A DNA stretch of 48,127 nt from an uncultured Collinsella sp. (lineage in GTDB: Bacteria > Actinomycetota > Coriobacteriia > Coriobacteriales > Coriobacteriaceae). The notes beneath the pieces were generated by a model. The model searched no databases. It was not told the DNA's origin and saw nothing but the letters and a program-made list of their open reading frames with translations. The DNA lies in NCBI GenBank assembly GCA_937958315.1, contig CALFGH010000149.1, positions 1 through 48,127 of the forward strand, read 5' to 3'. Each line of letters opens with the position of its first letter. Positions within the stretch are counted from its first letter, which is position 1. Below are positions 16,234 to 24,795 of the stretch, one piece after another. Both the position numbers and the translations under genes were made by a program.

Positions 16234-17148
16234 CTACCAGCTTTTCTCGATATCGCGGATGCGCCGATAGAGCCACTCGTTTTGCGGCACTTGGATATCG
16301 TGTTTGGCTGCGAGGCGGCAAATGGTGCCCGCGAACTCCTCGACTTCGGTTTTGCGCTTTGCGATGCGGTCTTGCGCCATCGAGGGCATACCGGCGGGGT
16401 CGATTCCCTCGATGAGGCGCACCATCTGCGTCAGGTCTGCCTCGGTCAGCTCAACGCCCTCGGCGTTGGCGACCGCAAGCGTTTCGCGCATGGCGGAAAC
16501 AAAGCAGCGACGCTGCTCGGAGCCCGGCTCCGTGGCGCTTCCGTAGGTCCCGCCGTAGGCCATGCACGTCTGGTTGATGCCATCGTTGAGCATGAGTTTG
16601 GCCCACATGCGGTGCGCAATGTCGCTCTCAACGGTATGGGCGATGCCGCAGCGTGTGTAGAGCCCGTCGATGGCGGTGACGGTTGCGGGCTCGGTGCCTG
16701 CTGCCGCGCCAAAGCGAATCTCGCCCGCATTGGAAAAGGTGAGCGCGCCGTCGAGGAACACGGCATCCATGCCCTGGCAAATACCAAGAACGGTATGCTT
16801 CCAGCCAAAGCGCTCGGCAATCTTTTGCTCGCTCGTAATGCCGTTGCACAGCGAGGCGATGAGCGTGTTGGGCCCCACGACGCGTTCCATAGTCTTGAGT
16901 GCTTGGTTGAGTCCCGTCGTCTTGACCGTGAGAATGACCAGATCGGCGGGCGTTGCTTCACTGACGCGCACGGACTTGAGTGCGCAGGGCTCGCCGTTGA
17001 CCGTAAGGGCGTCGCCTGCGTGACGCTCGAAACGGGCGTCGTCCATAATGTATTCGACGGCATCGTTGCCGAGCGTCTTGGCAATCATGCTGCCATAGAG
17101 TAGACCGACGCCACCCTTGCCGATAAAGGCAACCTTGTTGATCTGCAC
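16234..17148 (-). CDS. panE: 2-dehydropantoate 2-reductase family protein
   Basis: NADPH-dependent reductase making pantoate from ketopantoate on the way to coenzyme A, or a paralogue acting on another 2-keto acid. The 304-residue protein has the Rossmann start KVAFIGKGGVGLLYG, the VKTTGLNQAL segment with a conserved Lys, NGITSE, and a C-terminal helical domain with KLMLNDGINQ. A GTG at 17148 is chosen because GAGGAG lies 9 nt upstream; an ATG at 17157 touches that site. A terminator of the preceding small gene ends just before this ribosome site. Confidence 0.85.
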   Translation of the reverse strand: MQINKVAFIGKGGVGLLYGSMIAKTLGNDAVEYIMDDARFERHAGDALTVNGEPCALKSVRVSEATPADLVILTVKTTGLNQALKTMERVVGPNTLIASLCNGITSEQKIAERFGWKHTVLGICQGMDAVFLDGALTFSNAGEIRFGAAAGTEPATVTAIDGLYTRCGIAHTVESDIAHRMWAKLMLNDGINQTCMAYGGTYGSATEPGSEQRRCFVSAMRETLAVANAEGVELTEADLTQMVRLIEGIDPAGMPSMAQDRIAKRKTEVEEFAGTICRLAAKHDIQVPQNEWLYRRIRDIEKSW

Positions 17149-17165
17149 GTGAATCATCTCCTCAC

Positions 17166-17192
17166 AAAAAGGCGCCCGCGTGCGGGGCGCCT
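17166..17192 (-). terminator. Terminator of the 64-residue gene
   Basis: On the minus strand an 8-bp stem (17170-17177 with 17185-17192) is followed by TTTTT, which runs almost into the panE ribosome site. Confidence 0.85.
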
Positions 17193-17264
17193 GGTGGATT
17201 GTATGCCGCTGGAGCATGTAGCGTGCACCGGAGACGGAATTTAGAAGAACAAACGCATGGGAAC

Positions 17265-17459
17265 TTATGCCGCGGGGTAGATGGCAAAAACGCGTGCGGG
17301 ATATCCAACGCCATCGCGCACCTTGGGGAAGGTGCAGAAGATGACAGCGCCTGTGGCGGGAAGCTCGTCCAGATGGTCCATGACCTCGATCTGGTAACGG
17401 CCGACCGAGAGGATGTATTGTTCGCCGGGGTAGGGGCAGGCATCCTCACGCGTGGTCAC
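17265..17459 (-). CDS. Small protein of 64 residues, unknown function
   Basis: Starts at a GTG with AGAAGG about 6 nt upstream on the minus strand and ends before a strong terminator, so it is a convincing stand-alone gene. The sequence (YILSVGRYQIEVMDHLDELP, then AVIFCTFPKVRDGVGYP) suggests a small beta-rich cytoplasmic protein. There is no signal peptide or membrane segment, and I recognise no family. Confidence 0.7.
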   Translation of the reverse strand: MTTREDACPYPGEQYILSVGRYQIEVMDHLDELPATGAVIFCTFPKVRDGVGYPARVFAIYPAA

Positions 17460-17621
17460 GCTCGCCTTCTTTCATCGGGCTTTTTGCTGATGTTAAAGCG
17501 GTGCCGTGACAGCTCGATTTCTGCTGCGTTACGATACGTTCTCGATTGCGATTCCACGATGTTTCGGCTGCGTGACCATTGTGTTTCGCCTTGCCGAGCG
17601 CTGATGGCGAAGGGAGGGTCC

Positions 17622-18812
17622 GTGCAATACCGCGTTGACCCCAAAAGTGGTAACCGAATATCTGCTCTGGGCCTGGGCTGTATGAGGTTTCCCGGTGCGC
17701 CGGGCCATCCCGATGCGAAGACGGCCGATGCCATCATCTCCCGTGCGGTGGAGCAGGGGATTAATTATCTGGATACCGCGTATCTCTATCCCGGTAACGA
17801 GGTGTGCGTGGGCGCCTCACTTGAGCGCTTGGGGCTGCGTGACCGGGTGTTGCTGGCGACCAAATTGCCGCACGCCTCGTGTGCATGCACAGGGGATTTC
17901 GACCGTTTCTTTGACGAGCAGCTGCGTCGGCTGCGGACCGACCATATCGACTATTACCTTATGCATAACATCACCTCGCCCGCTCAGTGGGAACGTGTGG
18001 TGGCGCTGGGCATCGAGGACTGGATCGCGCGTCAAAAGGCGGCGGGGCGCATTCGCCAGATTGGTTTTTCGTATCACGGCAGCGCGGCGGATTTCCTGAC
18101 GATGCTTGACGCATATGAATGGGATTTTTGCCAGATCCAGTACAACTATGCCGGCGAGCGTTACCAAGCGGGAACGGCGGGACTCATGGCGGCTGCGGAG
18201 CGCGGGCTCGCGGTGTTTGTGATGGAGCCGCTGCTGGGCGGTCGTCTAGCGGGCAAACTACCGCCGCGGGCCCGCGCCGTGCTCGATGGCGCCCGTGACC
18301 CGCATTTGCACACTCCTGCCGCCTGGGGGCTTTCGTGGGTGTGGAATCATCCTCAGGTGACGATGCTGCTTTCGGGTATGACCGATACCGCGCAAGTGGA
18401 TGAGAACGCGGTGTTGGCCGATCGGGCTCTGCCGGATTCGATGACGGCTGCTCAGCTCGATGCCATCGCACGCGTGTTGAGGGAGTTTGAAAAATCGAAT
18501 CGCGTGCCCTGCACGGGATGCGGCTATTGCATGCCGTGTCCTAAAGGCATCAATATCCCTGGGTGTTTTGCCGCCTACAACGCGAGCTATGCGCACAGCT
18601 GGTTTACGGGTCTATCGCAGTACTTTACGGCGAGCGCGGTACGCACAAGCGAGCCCAAGTTGGTGAGCAATTGCGTCAAATGCGGCAAATGCGCGCGGCA
18701 CTGCCCGCAGCACATCGATATCCCCGGGCGCTTGGACGACGTACGCCGCCGTTTTCAGCCTGGTCCCGTGACGGCGGTGCTTAAGGCCTTCGGCAAAGCG
18801 CGCTCCTCATGA
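17622..18812 (+). CDS. Aldo/keto reductase with C-terminal 4Fe-4S domain
   Basis: A 396-residue oxidoreductase. Residues 1 to ~290 form an aldo/keto reductase barrel (LGLGCMRFPG, NYLDTAYLYPGNE, DHIDYYLMHNI), whose Asp-Tyr pair matches the family active site. The C terminus holds ferredoxin-like clusters: CTGCGYCMPCPKGINIP and CVKCGKCARHCPQHIDIP. This architecture is common in anaerobes; substrates are mostly unknown. The GTG at 17622, with AAGGGAGGG upstream, gives the typical start MQYR; an ATG at 17604 would place that ribosome site inside the gene. Confidence 0.92.
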   Translation: MQYRVDPKSGNRISALGLGCMRFPGAPGHPDAKTADAIISRAVEQGINYLDTAYLYPGNEVCVGASLERLGLRDRVLLATKLPHASCACTGDFDRFFDEQLRRLRTDHIDYYLMHNITSPAQWERVVALGIEDWIARQKAAGRIRQIGFSYHGSAADFLTMLDAYEWDFCQIQYNYAGERYQAGTAGLMAAAERGLAVFVMEPLLGGRLAGKLPPRARAVLDGARDPHLHTPAAWGLSWVWNHPQVTMLLSGMTDTAQVDENAVLADRALPDSMTAAQLDAIARVLREFEKSNRVPCTGCGYCMPCPKGINIPGCFAAYNASYAHSWFTGLSQYFTASAVRTSEPKLVSNCVKCGKCARHCPQHIDIPGRLDDVRRRFQPGPVTAVLKAFGKARSS

Positions 18813-18824
18813 CCCTTTTATAAC

Positions 18825-18887
18825 TTGCGGTGGAATAGTTCCTGTTTGCGGCAGAATAGGGGCCAAGCAGGAACTATTCCACCGCAA
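18825..18887. repeat. Palindromic repeat, copy 1
   Basis: Arms 18825-18847 and 18865-18887 are 23-bp inverted repeats with one G-T mismatch around a 17-nt loop. A near-identical copy lies at 20012-20074, and the flanking CCCTTTTATAA and GGGGG are also shared. It ends 3 nt before the AAGGGGG ribosome site of the next gene. Confidence 0.9.
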
Positions 18888-18902
18888 TTGAAGGGGGCTG
18901 TC

Positions 18903-19922
18903 GTGGGCCATCGGGATTCATGTGATGATTTACGTGGGGTTCGTTGGGGCGTTTTGGGCGCTGGGCGCATTTCGCATCGATTTGCATCGTCGCTCAAGGA
19001 GGTGGACGGGGCACGGCTTGTGGCTGCCGCCGGTCGCACTCCTTCGCATGTTGAGGAGTTTTGCAGGGCGTTTTCGATTGTTGCCGCGCACAGTTATGCC
19101 ACCGCTGACGATAGCGGCGATGCGGCTTATGATGCGCTGATTGCCGACCCCGATGTCGACGCAATTTACTTGGCTCTTCCACATGGCATGCATGCGCATT
19201 GGGTCTGTCGGGCACTGCGCGCGGGAAAGGCCGTGCTGTGCGAAAAGCCGGCCGTTTTGAATGAAGAAGAGGCCCATGCGATCGCCTCCGTTTCCCGTGA
19301 GTGCGGTGTGCCGTTTATGGAGGCGATGAAAAATCGGTTTTGCCCGATGCGCACTCGCGTGAAGGACTTGCTTGCGTCGGGCGAGCTCGGCCGTATCGTC
19401 TCGATTGAAAGCGTGCAAAAACTCGATTATGGTGAGCCCCCTTCGAGTTATCTGCTCGACCCGTTGCAGGGTGGTTGTCTATATGACATGGGCTGCTATG
19501 CGGTCGGGTGGTTTGAGGATCTACTTGCGGGTGCGTGCGATGTTTCGTCTCGTGAAGTTCGCTGGCGTGACGTATCGGGCGGCCACGTGGATTGGGCCGA
19601 CGAGATCCGTATGAGCGTCGGCGGCATACCCATTCATATGGTGTGCGACGGCAAAGCAGCATATGAAAGCCGTTTGACGATTGCCTGCGAGCGGGGCTCG
19701 TTGGAAATCGAGCGCCTCCATCGCCCCGAGCTCGCCCATGTGAAGTACTCCGACGGACGAATGCTCGAAATAAATGCTCCGTTTGGGGTCGATGATTTCT
19801 ACGGCGAAATCCAGCATGCGACCCAGCTCATCCGGGCGGGGAAACTCGAGAGTCCCGTCATGCCCCTTGCCGCCACACAGCGCTGCGCGCGTATTATCGA
19901 TGCAATCCGTCTGGCCCTCTAG
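18903..19922 (+). CDS. Gfo/Idh/MocA-family oxidoreductase
   Basis: A 339-residue NAD(P)-dependent oxidoreductase. The Rossmann motif is VRWGVLGAGRISHRFA, followed by VDAIYLALPHGMHAHW and the catalytic-type VLCEKPAVLN. The C-terminal domain (GGCLYDMGCYAVG) is typical of family members acting on sugars or cyclitols. A GTG at 18903 with AAGGGGG 5 nt upstream is the start; extending upstream would translate the palindromic repeat. The substrate is unknown. It is only about 30% alike by eye to the other family member at 10391-11497. Confidence 0.9.
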   Translation: MGHRDSCDDLRGVRWGVLGAGRISHRFASSLKEVDGARLVAAAGRTPSHVEEFCRAFSIVAAHSYATADDSGDAAYDALIADPDVDAIYLALPHGMHAHWVCRALRAGKAVLCEKPAVLNEEEAHAIASVSRECGVPFMEAMKNRFCPMRTRVKDLLASGELGRIVSIESVQKLDYGEPPSSYLLDPLQGGCLYDMGCYAVGWFEDLLAGACDVSSREVRWRDVSGGHVDWADEIRMSVGGIPIHMVCDGKAAYESRLTIACERGSLEIERLHRPELAHVKYSDGRMLEINAPFGVDDFYGEIQHATQLIRAGKLESPVMPLAATQRCARIIDAIRLAL

Positions 19923-20011
19923 GACTTGGCGCTGACGCGTAGGGGATCATGACGCTGGCGCCCGTAACCATAGTGCTTGGTGGCCTGCATCTCTGATGCC
20001 CCTTTTATAAG

Positions 20012-20074
20012 TTGCGGTGGAATAGTTCCTGTTTGCGGCAGAATAGGGGCCAAACAGGAACTATTTCACCGCAA
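20012..20074. repeat. Palindromic repeat, copy 2
   Basis: Arms 20012-20034 and 20052-20074 (23 bp, one mismatch) with the same loop as copy 1 (18825-18887). The two copies differ at few positions, mainly in the right arm. It ends 6 nt before the AGGGGGAG ribosome site of the endonuclease IV gene. Confidence 0.9.
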
Positions 20075-20094
20075 CTGATGAGGGGGAGCTGGGG

Positions 20095-20961
20095 ATGCTG
20101 ACGATTGGGTGCCATCTTTCGACGACGAAGGGCTATCGGGCGATGGGGGAGACGGCGCTATCCATTGGCGCCAATACCTTTGCATTCTTTACGCGCAACC
20201 CGCGCGGCGGCAAGGCGAAAGACCTTGACATGGATGATGTGGCGGCCCTGCGTGACCTTATGGCGCAAAATGATTTTGGCCCACTCGTGGCGCATGCCCC
20301 GTATACCTATAACCCCTGCTCGGCCAAAGAGCGGGCGCGCGAGTTTGCCTTGGAGGCAATGGCCGAGGACTTGCAGCGTCTGGAAGCACTGCCCGGCAAC
20401 TACTACAACTTCCACCCCGGCGCGCATGTGGGGCAGGGGACCGATGCCGGCATTCAGATGATCGTCGACACCTTGTGCCAGGTGATGTTTGAGGGGCAGC
20501 AGACGACGGTGCTGCTCGAGACCATGGCCGGCAAGGGCACCGAGGTGGGCCGCAGCTTTGAGGAGCTGGCGCTCATCATCGAGGGCGTTGCCGACAAGCG
20601 CCCCGAGCTGTCGGCCAAGTTGGGCGTTTGCCTGGACACCTGCCATGTGAATGACGCCGGCTATGACATCGTCCACGATCTTGACGGTGTGCTTGACGAG
20701 TTCAATCGTGTGGTGGGTATCGAGCGCCTGCGCGCCGTGCATATCAATGACTCCAAGAACCCCTGCGGCGCCCATAAGGATCGCCACGAGTGCATCGGCA
20801 AGGGCTACCTGGGTAGTGAAGAGTTTGGCGGCGGTATGCAGGTTATGCAGAATATTGTATCGAATGGCCGCCTGCGCGCATTGCCATTCATTTTGGAGAC
20901 ACCGAACGAACTTGCAGGTTATGCGTCTGAAATCAAGCTGTTAAGGTCGTTGCAGCAGTAA
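20095..20961 (+). CDS. nfo: Deoxyribonuclease IV (AP endonuclease)
   Basis: Cuts DNA at abasic sites during base-excision repair. The 288-residue TIM-barrel protein has the family metal ligands in order: IGCHLSTTKGY, VAHAPY, NFHPGAHVGQG, LLETMAG, CLDTCHVNDAGYD, VHINDSKNPCGAHKDRHE and ILETP. AGGGGGAG precedes the ATG. It is monocistronic and has the palindromic repeat copy 2 immediately upstream. Confidence 0.95.
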   Translation: MLTIGCHLSTTKGYRAMGETALSIGANTFAFFTRNPRGGKAKDLDMDDVAALRDLMAQNDFGPLVAHAPYTYNPCSAKERAREFALEAMAEDLQRLEALPGNYYNFHPGAHVGQGTDAGIQMIVDTLCQVMFEGQQTTVLLETMAGKGTEVGRSFEELALIIEGVADKRPELSAKLGVCLDTCHVNDAGYDIVHDLDGVLDEFNRVVGIERLRAVHINDSKNPCGAHKDRHECIGKGYLGSEEFGGGMQVMQNIVSNGRLRALPFILETPNELAGYASEIKLLRSLQQ

Positions 20962-21022
20962 TGGCTGCCATAAACTGAAGTGCTCCATTCACGTTATGGG
21001 TTTGTTTCAATCAGTTTTCTAA

Positions 21023-21051
21023 TTGCAGATTCTTCCAAGCGGGTGCATAAT
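21023..21051 (+). promoter_or_regulatory. Promoter of the amino-acid ABC importer
   Basis: TTGCAG (21023-21028), 17-nt spacer, CATAAT (21046-21051), about 50 bp before the ribosome site of the binding-protein gene. Confidence 0.6.
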
Positions 21052-21108
21052 AACCCTCAGTTTTTGCAGACCTCTGAATCACGTGGGGTCATTGGAAGGA
21101 GACTGATT

Positions 21109-21969
21109 ATGAAGCTGAAGAAGCTTGGCGCATTTGCCGCCACGGGTGCTATGGCGCTCGCCCTCGCTCTGACGGGCTGCGGCTCGTCCAACGCCACCTC
21201 TGGTTCTAATGCCGGTTCCAGCAGCTCTGACGACGCTAAGGTCGAGAAGGTCGACGGCTCCAAGGAGTACGCGCTCGTCAAGGACGGTACGCTGACCGTC
21301 GGCACCTCTGCCGAGTACGCTCCGTTTGAGTACAAGGATGACAACGGCGATTATCAGGGCTTTGACCTTGAGCTCATCAAGGCTATCGGCGACAAGCTGG
21401 GCCTGGATGTCGAGTATGTCAACAATGACTTTGACACGCTGGTTCCGGGCGTCGCTTCGGGTGCCAAATATGACGTCTCCATCGCGGCTATCACCGACAC
21501 GCCCGAGCGTGAGAAGGAAGTCACGTTCTCCGATTCCTACTACATGGACGATCAGGCTATCGTGACCAAGGTCGATAACACCGACATCACGGCCGACAAC
21601 TACAGCGAGAAGCTCAACAACGCCGATGCTACCATCATCGTCCAGTCTGGCTCGACCGCCGAGTCCTTTGCCCAGGAGAACTTCCCCAAGGCCAAGATTG
21701 TCCCCTACAAGGACGCCACCGAGTGCTTCAGCGCCCTGCAGTCCGATAAGGGCGACGCCGTAGTCACCAACCGCTCCGTTGCCAGCCAGCTGACCGCCGA
21801 GCAGTTCAACACCTGCCAGACCATCAAGCAGATTAGCACCGGCGAGGAGTACGCCATTGCCATCAACCAGGGCAACACCAAGCTCAAGGACGACATCAAC
21901 CAGGCCATCAAGGACCTGACCGACGACGGTACCGTTGACGCCCTCATGGCTAAGTACAACATCAAGTAA
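21109..21969 (+). CDS. Polar amino-acid ABC transporter, solute-binding lipoprotein
   Basis: A 286-residue family-3 solute-binding lipoprotein anchored outside the membrane. The signal ends in the lipobox LALTGC, followed by a Ser/Asn-rich linker, then the binding domain starting GTLTVGTSAEYAPFEYKD, with FDLELIKAIGDKLG and a typical C terminus VDALMAKYNIK. It probably binds a polar amino acid such as glutamine, cystine or histidine; the ligand cannot be told by eye. AAGGAGA precedes the ATG. Permease and ATPase follow. Confidence 0.93.
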   Translation: MKLKKLGAFAATGAMALALALTGCGSSNATSGSNAGSSSSDDAKVEKVDGSKEYALVKDGTLTVGTSAEYAPFEYKDDNGDYQGFDLELIKAIGDKLGLDVEYVNNDFDTLVPGVASGAKYDVSIAAITDTPEREKEVTFSDSYYMDDQAIVTKVDNTDITADNYSEKLNNADATIIVQSGSTAESFAQENFPKAKIVPYKDATECFSALQSDKGDAVVTNRSVASQLTAEQFNTCQTIKQISTGEEYAIAINQGNTKLKDDINQAIKDLTDDGTVDALMAKYNIK

Positions 21970-21991
21970 AATAGCTACTTGATTGCTCGCG

Positions 21992-22025
21992 GGCCCTTTC
22001 CGCTTTGGCGGAGAGGGCCTTTGCG
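21992..22025 (+). terminator. Internal hairpin between binding protein and permease
   Basis: A 12-bp stem with one G-T pair (21992-22003 with 22008-22019) and a 4-nt loop, followed by a mixed T-rich stretch. Partial termination here would give more binding protein than permease, as is common in such operons. Confidence 0.7.
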
Positions 22026-22087
22026 CTTCTCTTGACGGAGAGCATTTCCGTCTCGTTTTGCCGGCAACTTCTACGATAGGAGCCACC

Positions 22088-23449
22088 TTGTCTCGACTGA
22101 ACAAAGGGGCCGTGGAGCAGCGTTTTCCACTGCCCGCCTTGCTCCAAAAGCTAGTCTGCGTCATGGCCGTGGCGCTCGCGCTGGTGTGTGTGGGGGCATA
22201 TGCGCCCACGACCGCCCAGGCGCTTGAGACCGCAAAGATTACCGCCCGACCCAACACCGGTTCGGGCAGCGCTGTGGTCGGCGGTACCGAGACGCGCATT
22301 ACCTGGGAGGTCCAGGCCGATGCCGATGAGGAGCTGAGCGGTCTTTCGCTGACGTTTGTCGACGGCACGACGTTTGGTACCGATGACACGCGATTGACGA
22401 TGCTCTCGGGCGAGGACCTCATGGATCGTACGCCCATGAAGCCCACGTGCAAGGCTGACGGCCAGACGCTCAAGATTGACTTTGGCGAGACGGCGCCTGC
22501 CGGCGGCTTTTTCCGTGTCGAGGTTTACGGCGTGACCTTCCCCGTCGAGGGCGGCGATGAGGCCTTTAGCGGCACCTACACTTTGGCCGATGGCTCGACC
22601 AAGAAGATCTCCAAGATTCCGTCGGTGGAGATCAAGGGCGTGACGGCCTTCGATAACTTCCTAGCCGACCTTAAAGAGCAGCCGTGGGTCGAGGCGTGGA
22701 ACTCCAATATGTTCCTGCGCCTGTTCCTGAACCCGGTCATTTTGGTCCAGAGCCTGCCGATCGTCTTCAAGGGCTTCCTCATGTCGCTTTCGATCGTGCT
22801 TGTGGCGTTTCCGCTGGCAATTCCCTTCGGTTTCGCCCTGTCGCTCATGCGCATCTCCAAGTCGCGCATCCTGCGCTGCCTCGCCGGCATCTACGTGAAT
22901 ATCATTCGCGGTACGCCGGCGTTCCTGCAGATCTATATCGCGTTCTTCGGTCTGCCGTTGGCCGGCGTCAAGGTTGATGACTACGTGCTCGGCGTCATCG
23001 TCATGGCCATGAATTCGTCTGCCTATCTGTGTGAGATCTTCCGCGCCGGTATTCAATCGATCCCCAAGGGCCAAAACGAGGCTGCTCGCTCTCTGGGTAT
23101 GAATGCCTTCCAGACGCTGCTCTACGTTATGATTCCGCAGACGTTCCGCAATGTTTTGCCTACGCTGACCAGCGAGTTTATCTTGCTTTACAAGGATACG
23201 TCGCTGCTTGCGGCCGTGGGCGTGGTCGAGATCGTCATGAACGCCCGCACCATCGTGGCCACGACGGGCTCCATTACACCGTACGTGGTTGCCGCCCTGT
23301 TCTATCTGGTCATCACCCTGCCGCTCGCTCGCTTGGTGAGCGGTCTTGAGGCGAGGCTTTTGGGCACGGCCGAGACCAAGAAGAAGCGTCCCACTAAGAG
23401 CGCCGGACAGGTTGTCGCGACGCCTGCCGATCACATCGCCGGTCTGTAA
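22088..23449 (+). CDS. Amino-acid ABC permease with an exported N-terminal domain
   Basis: A 453-residue membrane protein. After an N-terminal signal-like helix (about residues 16-42, ending TTAQA) comes a ~140-residue extracytoplasmic beta-rich region (TARPNTGSGSAVVGG to KKISKIPSVEI). Only then comes the HisM/GlnP-type permease with about five helices and the EAA loop EIFRAGIQSIPKGQNEAARSLG. Typical permeases of this type are ~220-300 residues, so the extra domain is unusual. The TTG start at 22088 is supported by AGGAG 5 nt upstream. It forms one importer with the flanking genes. Confidence 0.9.
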   Translation: MSRLNKGAVEQRFPLPALLQKLVCVMAVALALVCVGAYAPTTAQALETAKITARPNTGSGSAVVGGTETRITWEVQADADEELSGLSLTFVDGTTFGTDDTRLTMLSGEDLMDRTPMKPTCKADGQTLKIDFGETAPAGGFFRVEVYGVTFPVEGGDEAFSGTYTLADGSTKKISKIPSVEIKGVTAFDNFLADLKEQPWVEAWNSNMFLRLFLNPVILVQSLPIVFKGFLMSLSIVLVAFPLAIPFGFALSLMRISKSRILRCLAGIYVNIIRGTPAFLQIYIAFFGLPLAGVKVDDYVLGVIVMAMNSSAYLCEIFRAGIQSIPKGQNEAARSLGMNAFQTLLYVMIPQTFRNVLPTLTSEFILLYKDTSLLAAVGVVEIVMNARTIVATTGSITPYVVAALFYLVITLPLARLVSGLEARLLGTAETKKKRPTKSAGQVVATPADHIAGL

Positions 23450-23461
23450 GGAGGTCCTATC

Positions 23462-24214
23462 ATGAGCGAAACCAATAACTCGAACGAAGTCGTCGTCAGC
23501 ATCAAGAACCTCCAGAAGGCCTTTGGCGACAACGTGGTCCTGCGCGATATCGATCTGGATGTGCACAAGGGTGAGGTCGTTGTGGTCTTGGGCCCCTCGG
23601 GCTCGGGCAAGTCGACGATGCTTCGCTGCATCAATCGTCTGGAGCATCCCACGAGCGGCTCGATTATCGTTGAGGGCGTGGATGTGTGCGCCAAGGGCGT
23701 CGACCTTAACAAGGTGCGCACGCATCTGGGTATGGTGTTCCAGCAGTTCAATTTGTTCCCGCACCTCTCAGTCAAAAAGAACGTCATGCTCGCGCAGCAG
23801 AAGGTGCTCAAGCGCAGCAAGGAAGAGGCCGAGAAGATTGCCATCGAGGAGCTGACCAAGGTCGGCCTTGCCGAGCGTATCGACTTTATGCCGAGCCAGC
23901 TCTCGGGCGGCCAGCAGCAGCGCGTTGCCATCGCCCGCGCCCTGTCGATGAACCCGCACGTCATGCTCTTTGACGAGGCCACCTCGGCGCTCGACCCTGA
24001 GCTCGTGCGCGACGTCTTGGGCGTCATGCGCGACCTGGCGCACGACGGTATGACCATGATCGTCGTGACGCACGAGATGGGCTTTGCCCGCGATGTCGCC
24101 GACCGCGTCGTCTTTATGGACGGCGGCGTCATTGTGGAAGAGGGTACGCCGAGCGAGGTCTTCGACCATCCCAAGAGCGAACGCACCAAGGCGTTCTTGG
24201 GCAATATTTCGTAG
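23462..24214 (+). CDS. Polar amino-acid ABC transporter ATPase
   Basis: A 250-residue GlnQ-type ATPase with Walker A GPSGSGKST, Q-loop VFQQFNLFPHLSV, signature LSGGQQQR, Walker B VMLFDEATSALDPE and the H-loop VVTHEMGFA. It powers the importer formed with the two upstream genes. AAGGAGG lies across the permease stop, 6 nt before this ATG, so expression is coupled. Confidence 0.96.
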   Translation: MSETNNSNEVVVSIKNLQKAFGDNVVLRDIDLDVHKGEVVVVLGPSGSGKSTMLRCINRLEHPTSGSIIVEGVDVCAKGVDLNKVRTHLGMVFQQFNLFPHLSVKKNVMLAQQKVLKRSKEEAEKIAIEELTKVGLAERIDFMPSQLSGGQQQRVAIARALSMNPHVMLFDEATSALDPELVRDVLGVMRDLAHDGMTMIVVTHEMGFARDVADRVVFMDGGVIVEEGTPSEVFDHPKSERTKAFLGNIS

Positions 24215-24235
24215 CCGGTTGATGTAATTGCCGTT

Positions 24236-24279
24236 ACAAAAGAGCGGGGCTGGACTTGAATCCAGCCCCGCTCTTTTGT
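24236..24279. terminator. Strong terminator after the ABC operon
   Basis: A perfect 19-bp stem (24236-24254 with 24261-24279) with a 6-nt loop, A-rich on the left and T-rich on the right. It can work for both converging operons. Confidence 0.93.
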
Positions 24280-24329
24280 AGGGATGAGGATGCGCTTTGA
24301 TGCAGGCTCTCTTGGAGGCCCTGGGTTCG

Positions 24330-24749
24330 TTACGCGAGTTCGGCTCCGAGGGCCTTGCAAGCGGTCTCGCCCTCGTCGTCGGGCGCGTCGTAGCAGATGG
24401 TGGAGTCCACGACGTTGACGCCGGCCTCGTCGGCGTCGGCCTTCCAGTTGTCCATCCACTCGCCCTCGGCCCACGAATAGGAGCCAAAGAGGACGACCTT
24501 CTTGTCGCCGAGAGTCTCCTTGATCTCGTCCCACATCGGCTGGAACTCATCGTACTCGAGTTCCTCGGAGCCCATGGCGGGACAGCCGAAGGCGAAGGCA
24601 TCATATTCGGCGGCCTTGTCGGCAGAGAAGTCGGCGCAGGAGATGACCTCTGCCTCGGCGCCGGCATCGGTTGCACCTTCGGCAACGAAGTTTGCCATGG
24701 CCTCGGTGTTGCCCGTGCCGCTCCAGTAGACGACGGCGATCTTGCTCAT
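24330..24749 (-). CDS. Flavodoxin
   Basis: A 139-residue FMN electron carrier of usual short-chain flavodoxin size. The phosphate-binding loop WSGTGNTEAM follows the first strand (SKIAVVYW). FGCPAMGSEELEYDEF and VLFGSYSWAEGEWMDNW supply the flavin-stacking aromatic residues. It follows the DUF3793 gene on the same strand with a 46-nt gap. Such pairs are common in anaerobes and often linked to iron limitation, where flavodoxin replaces ferredoxin (inference). Confidence 0.95.
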   Translation of the reverse strand: MSKIAVVYWSGTGNTEAMANFVAEGATDAGAEAEVISCADFSADKAAEYDAFAFGCPAMGSEELEYDEFQPMWDEIKETLGDKKVVLFGSYSWAEGEWMDNWKADADEAGVNVVDSTICYDAPDDEGETACKALGAELA

Positions 24750-24795
24750 GTTGAGTCCTTTCAGTTGTGCGGCAGGTTGCCGCGGCTTCTATGTT

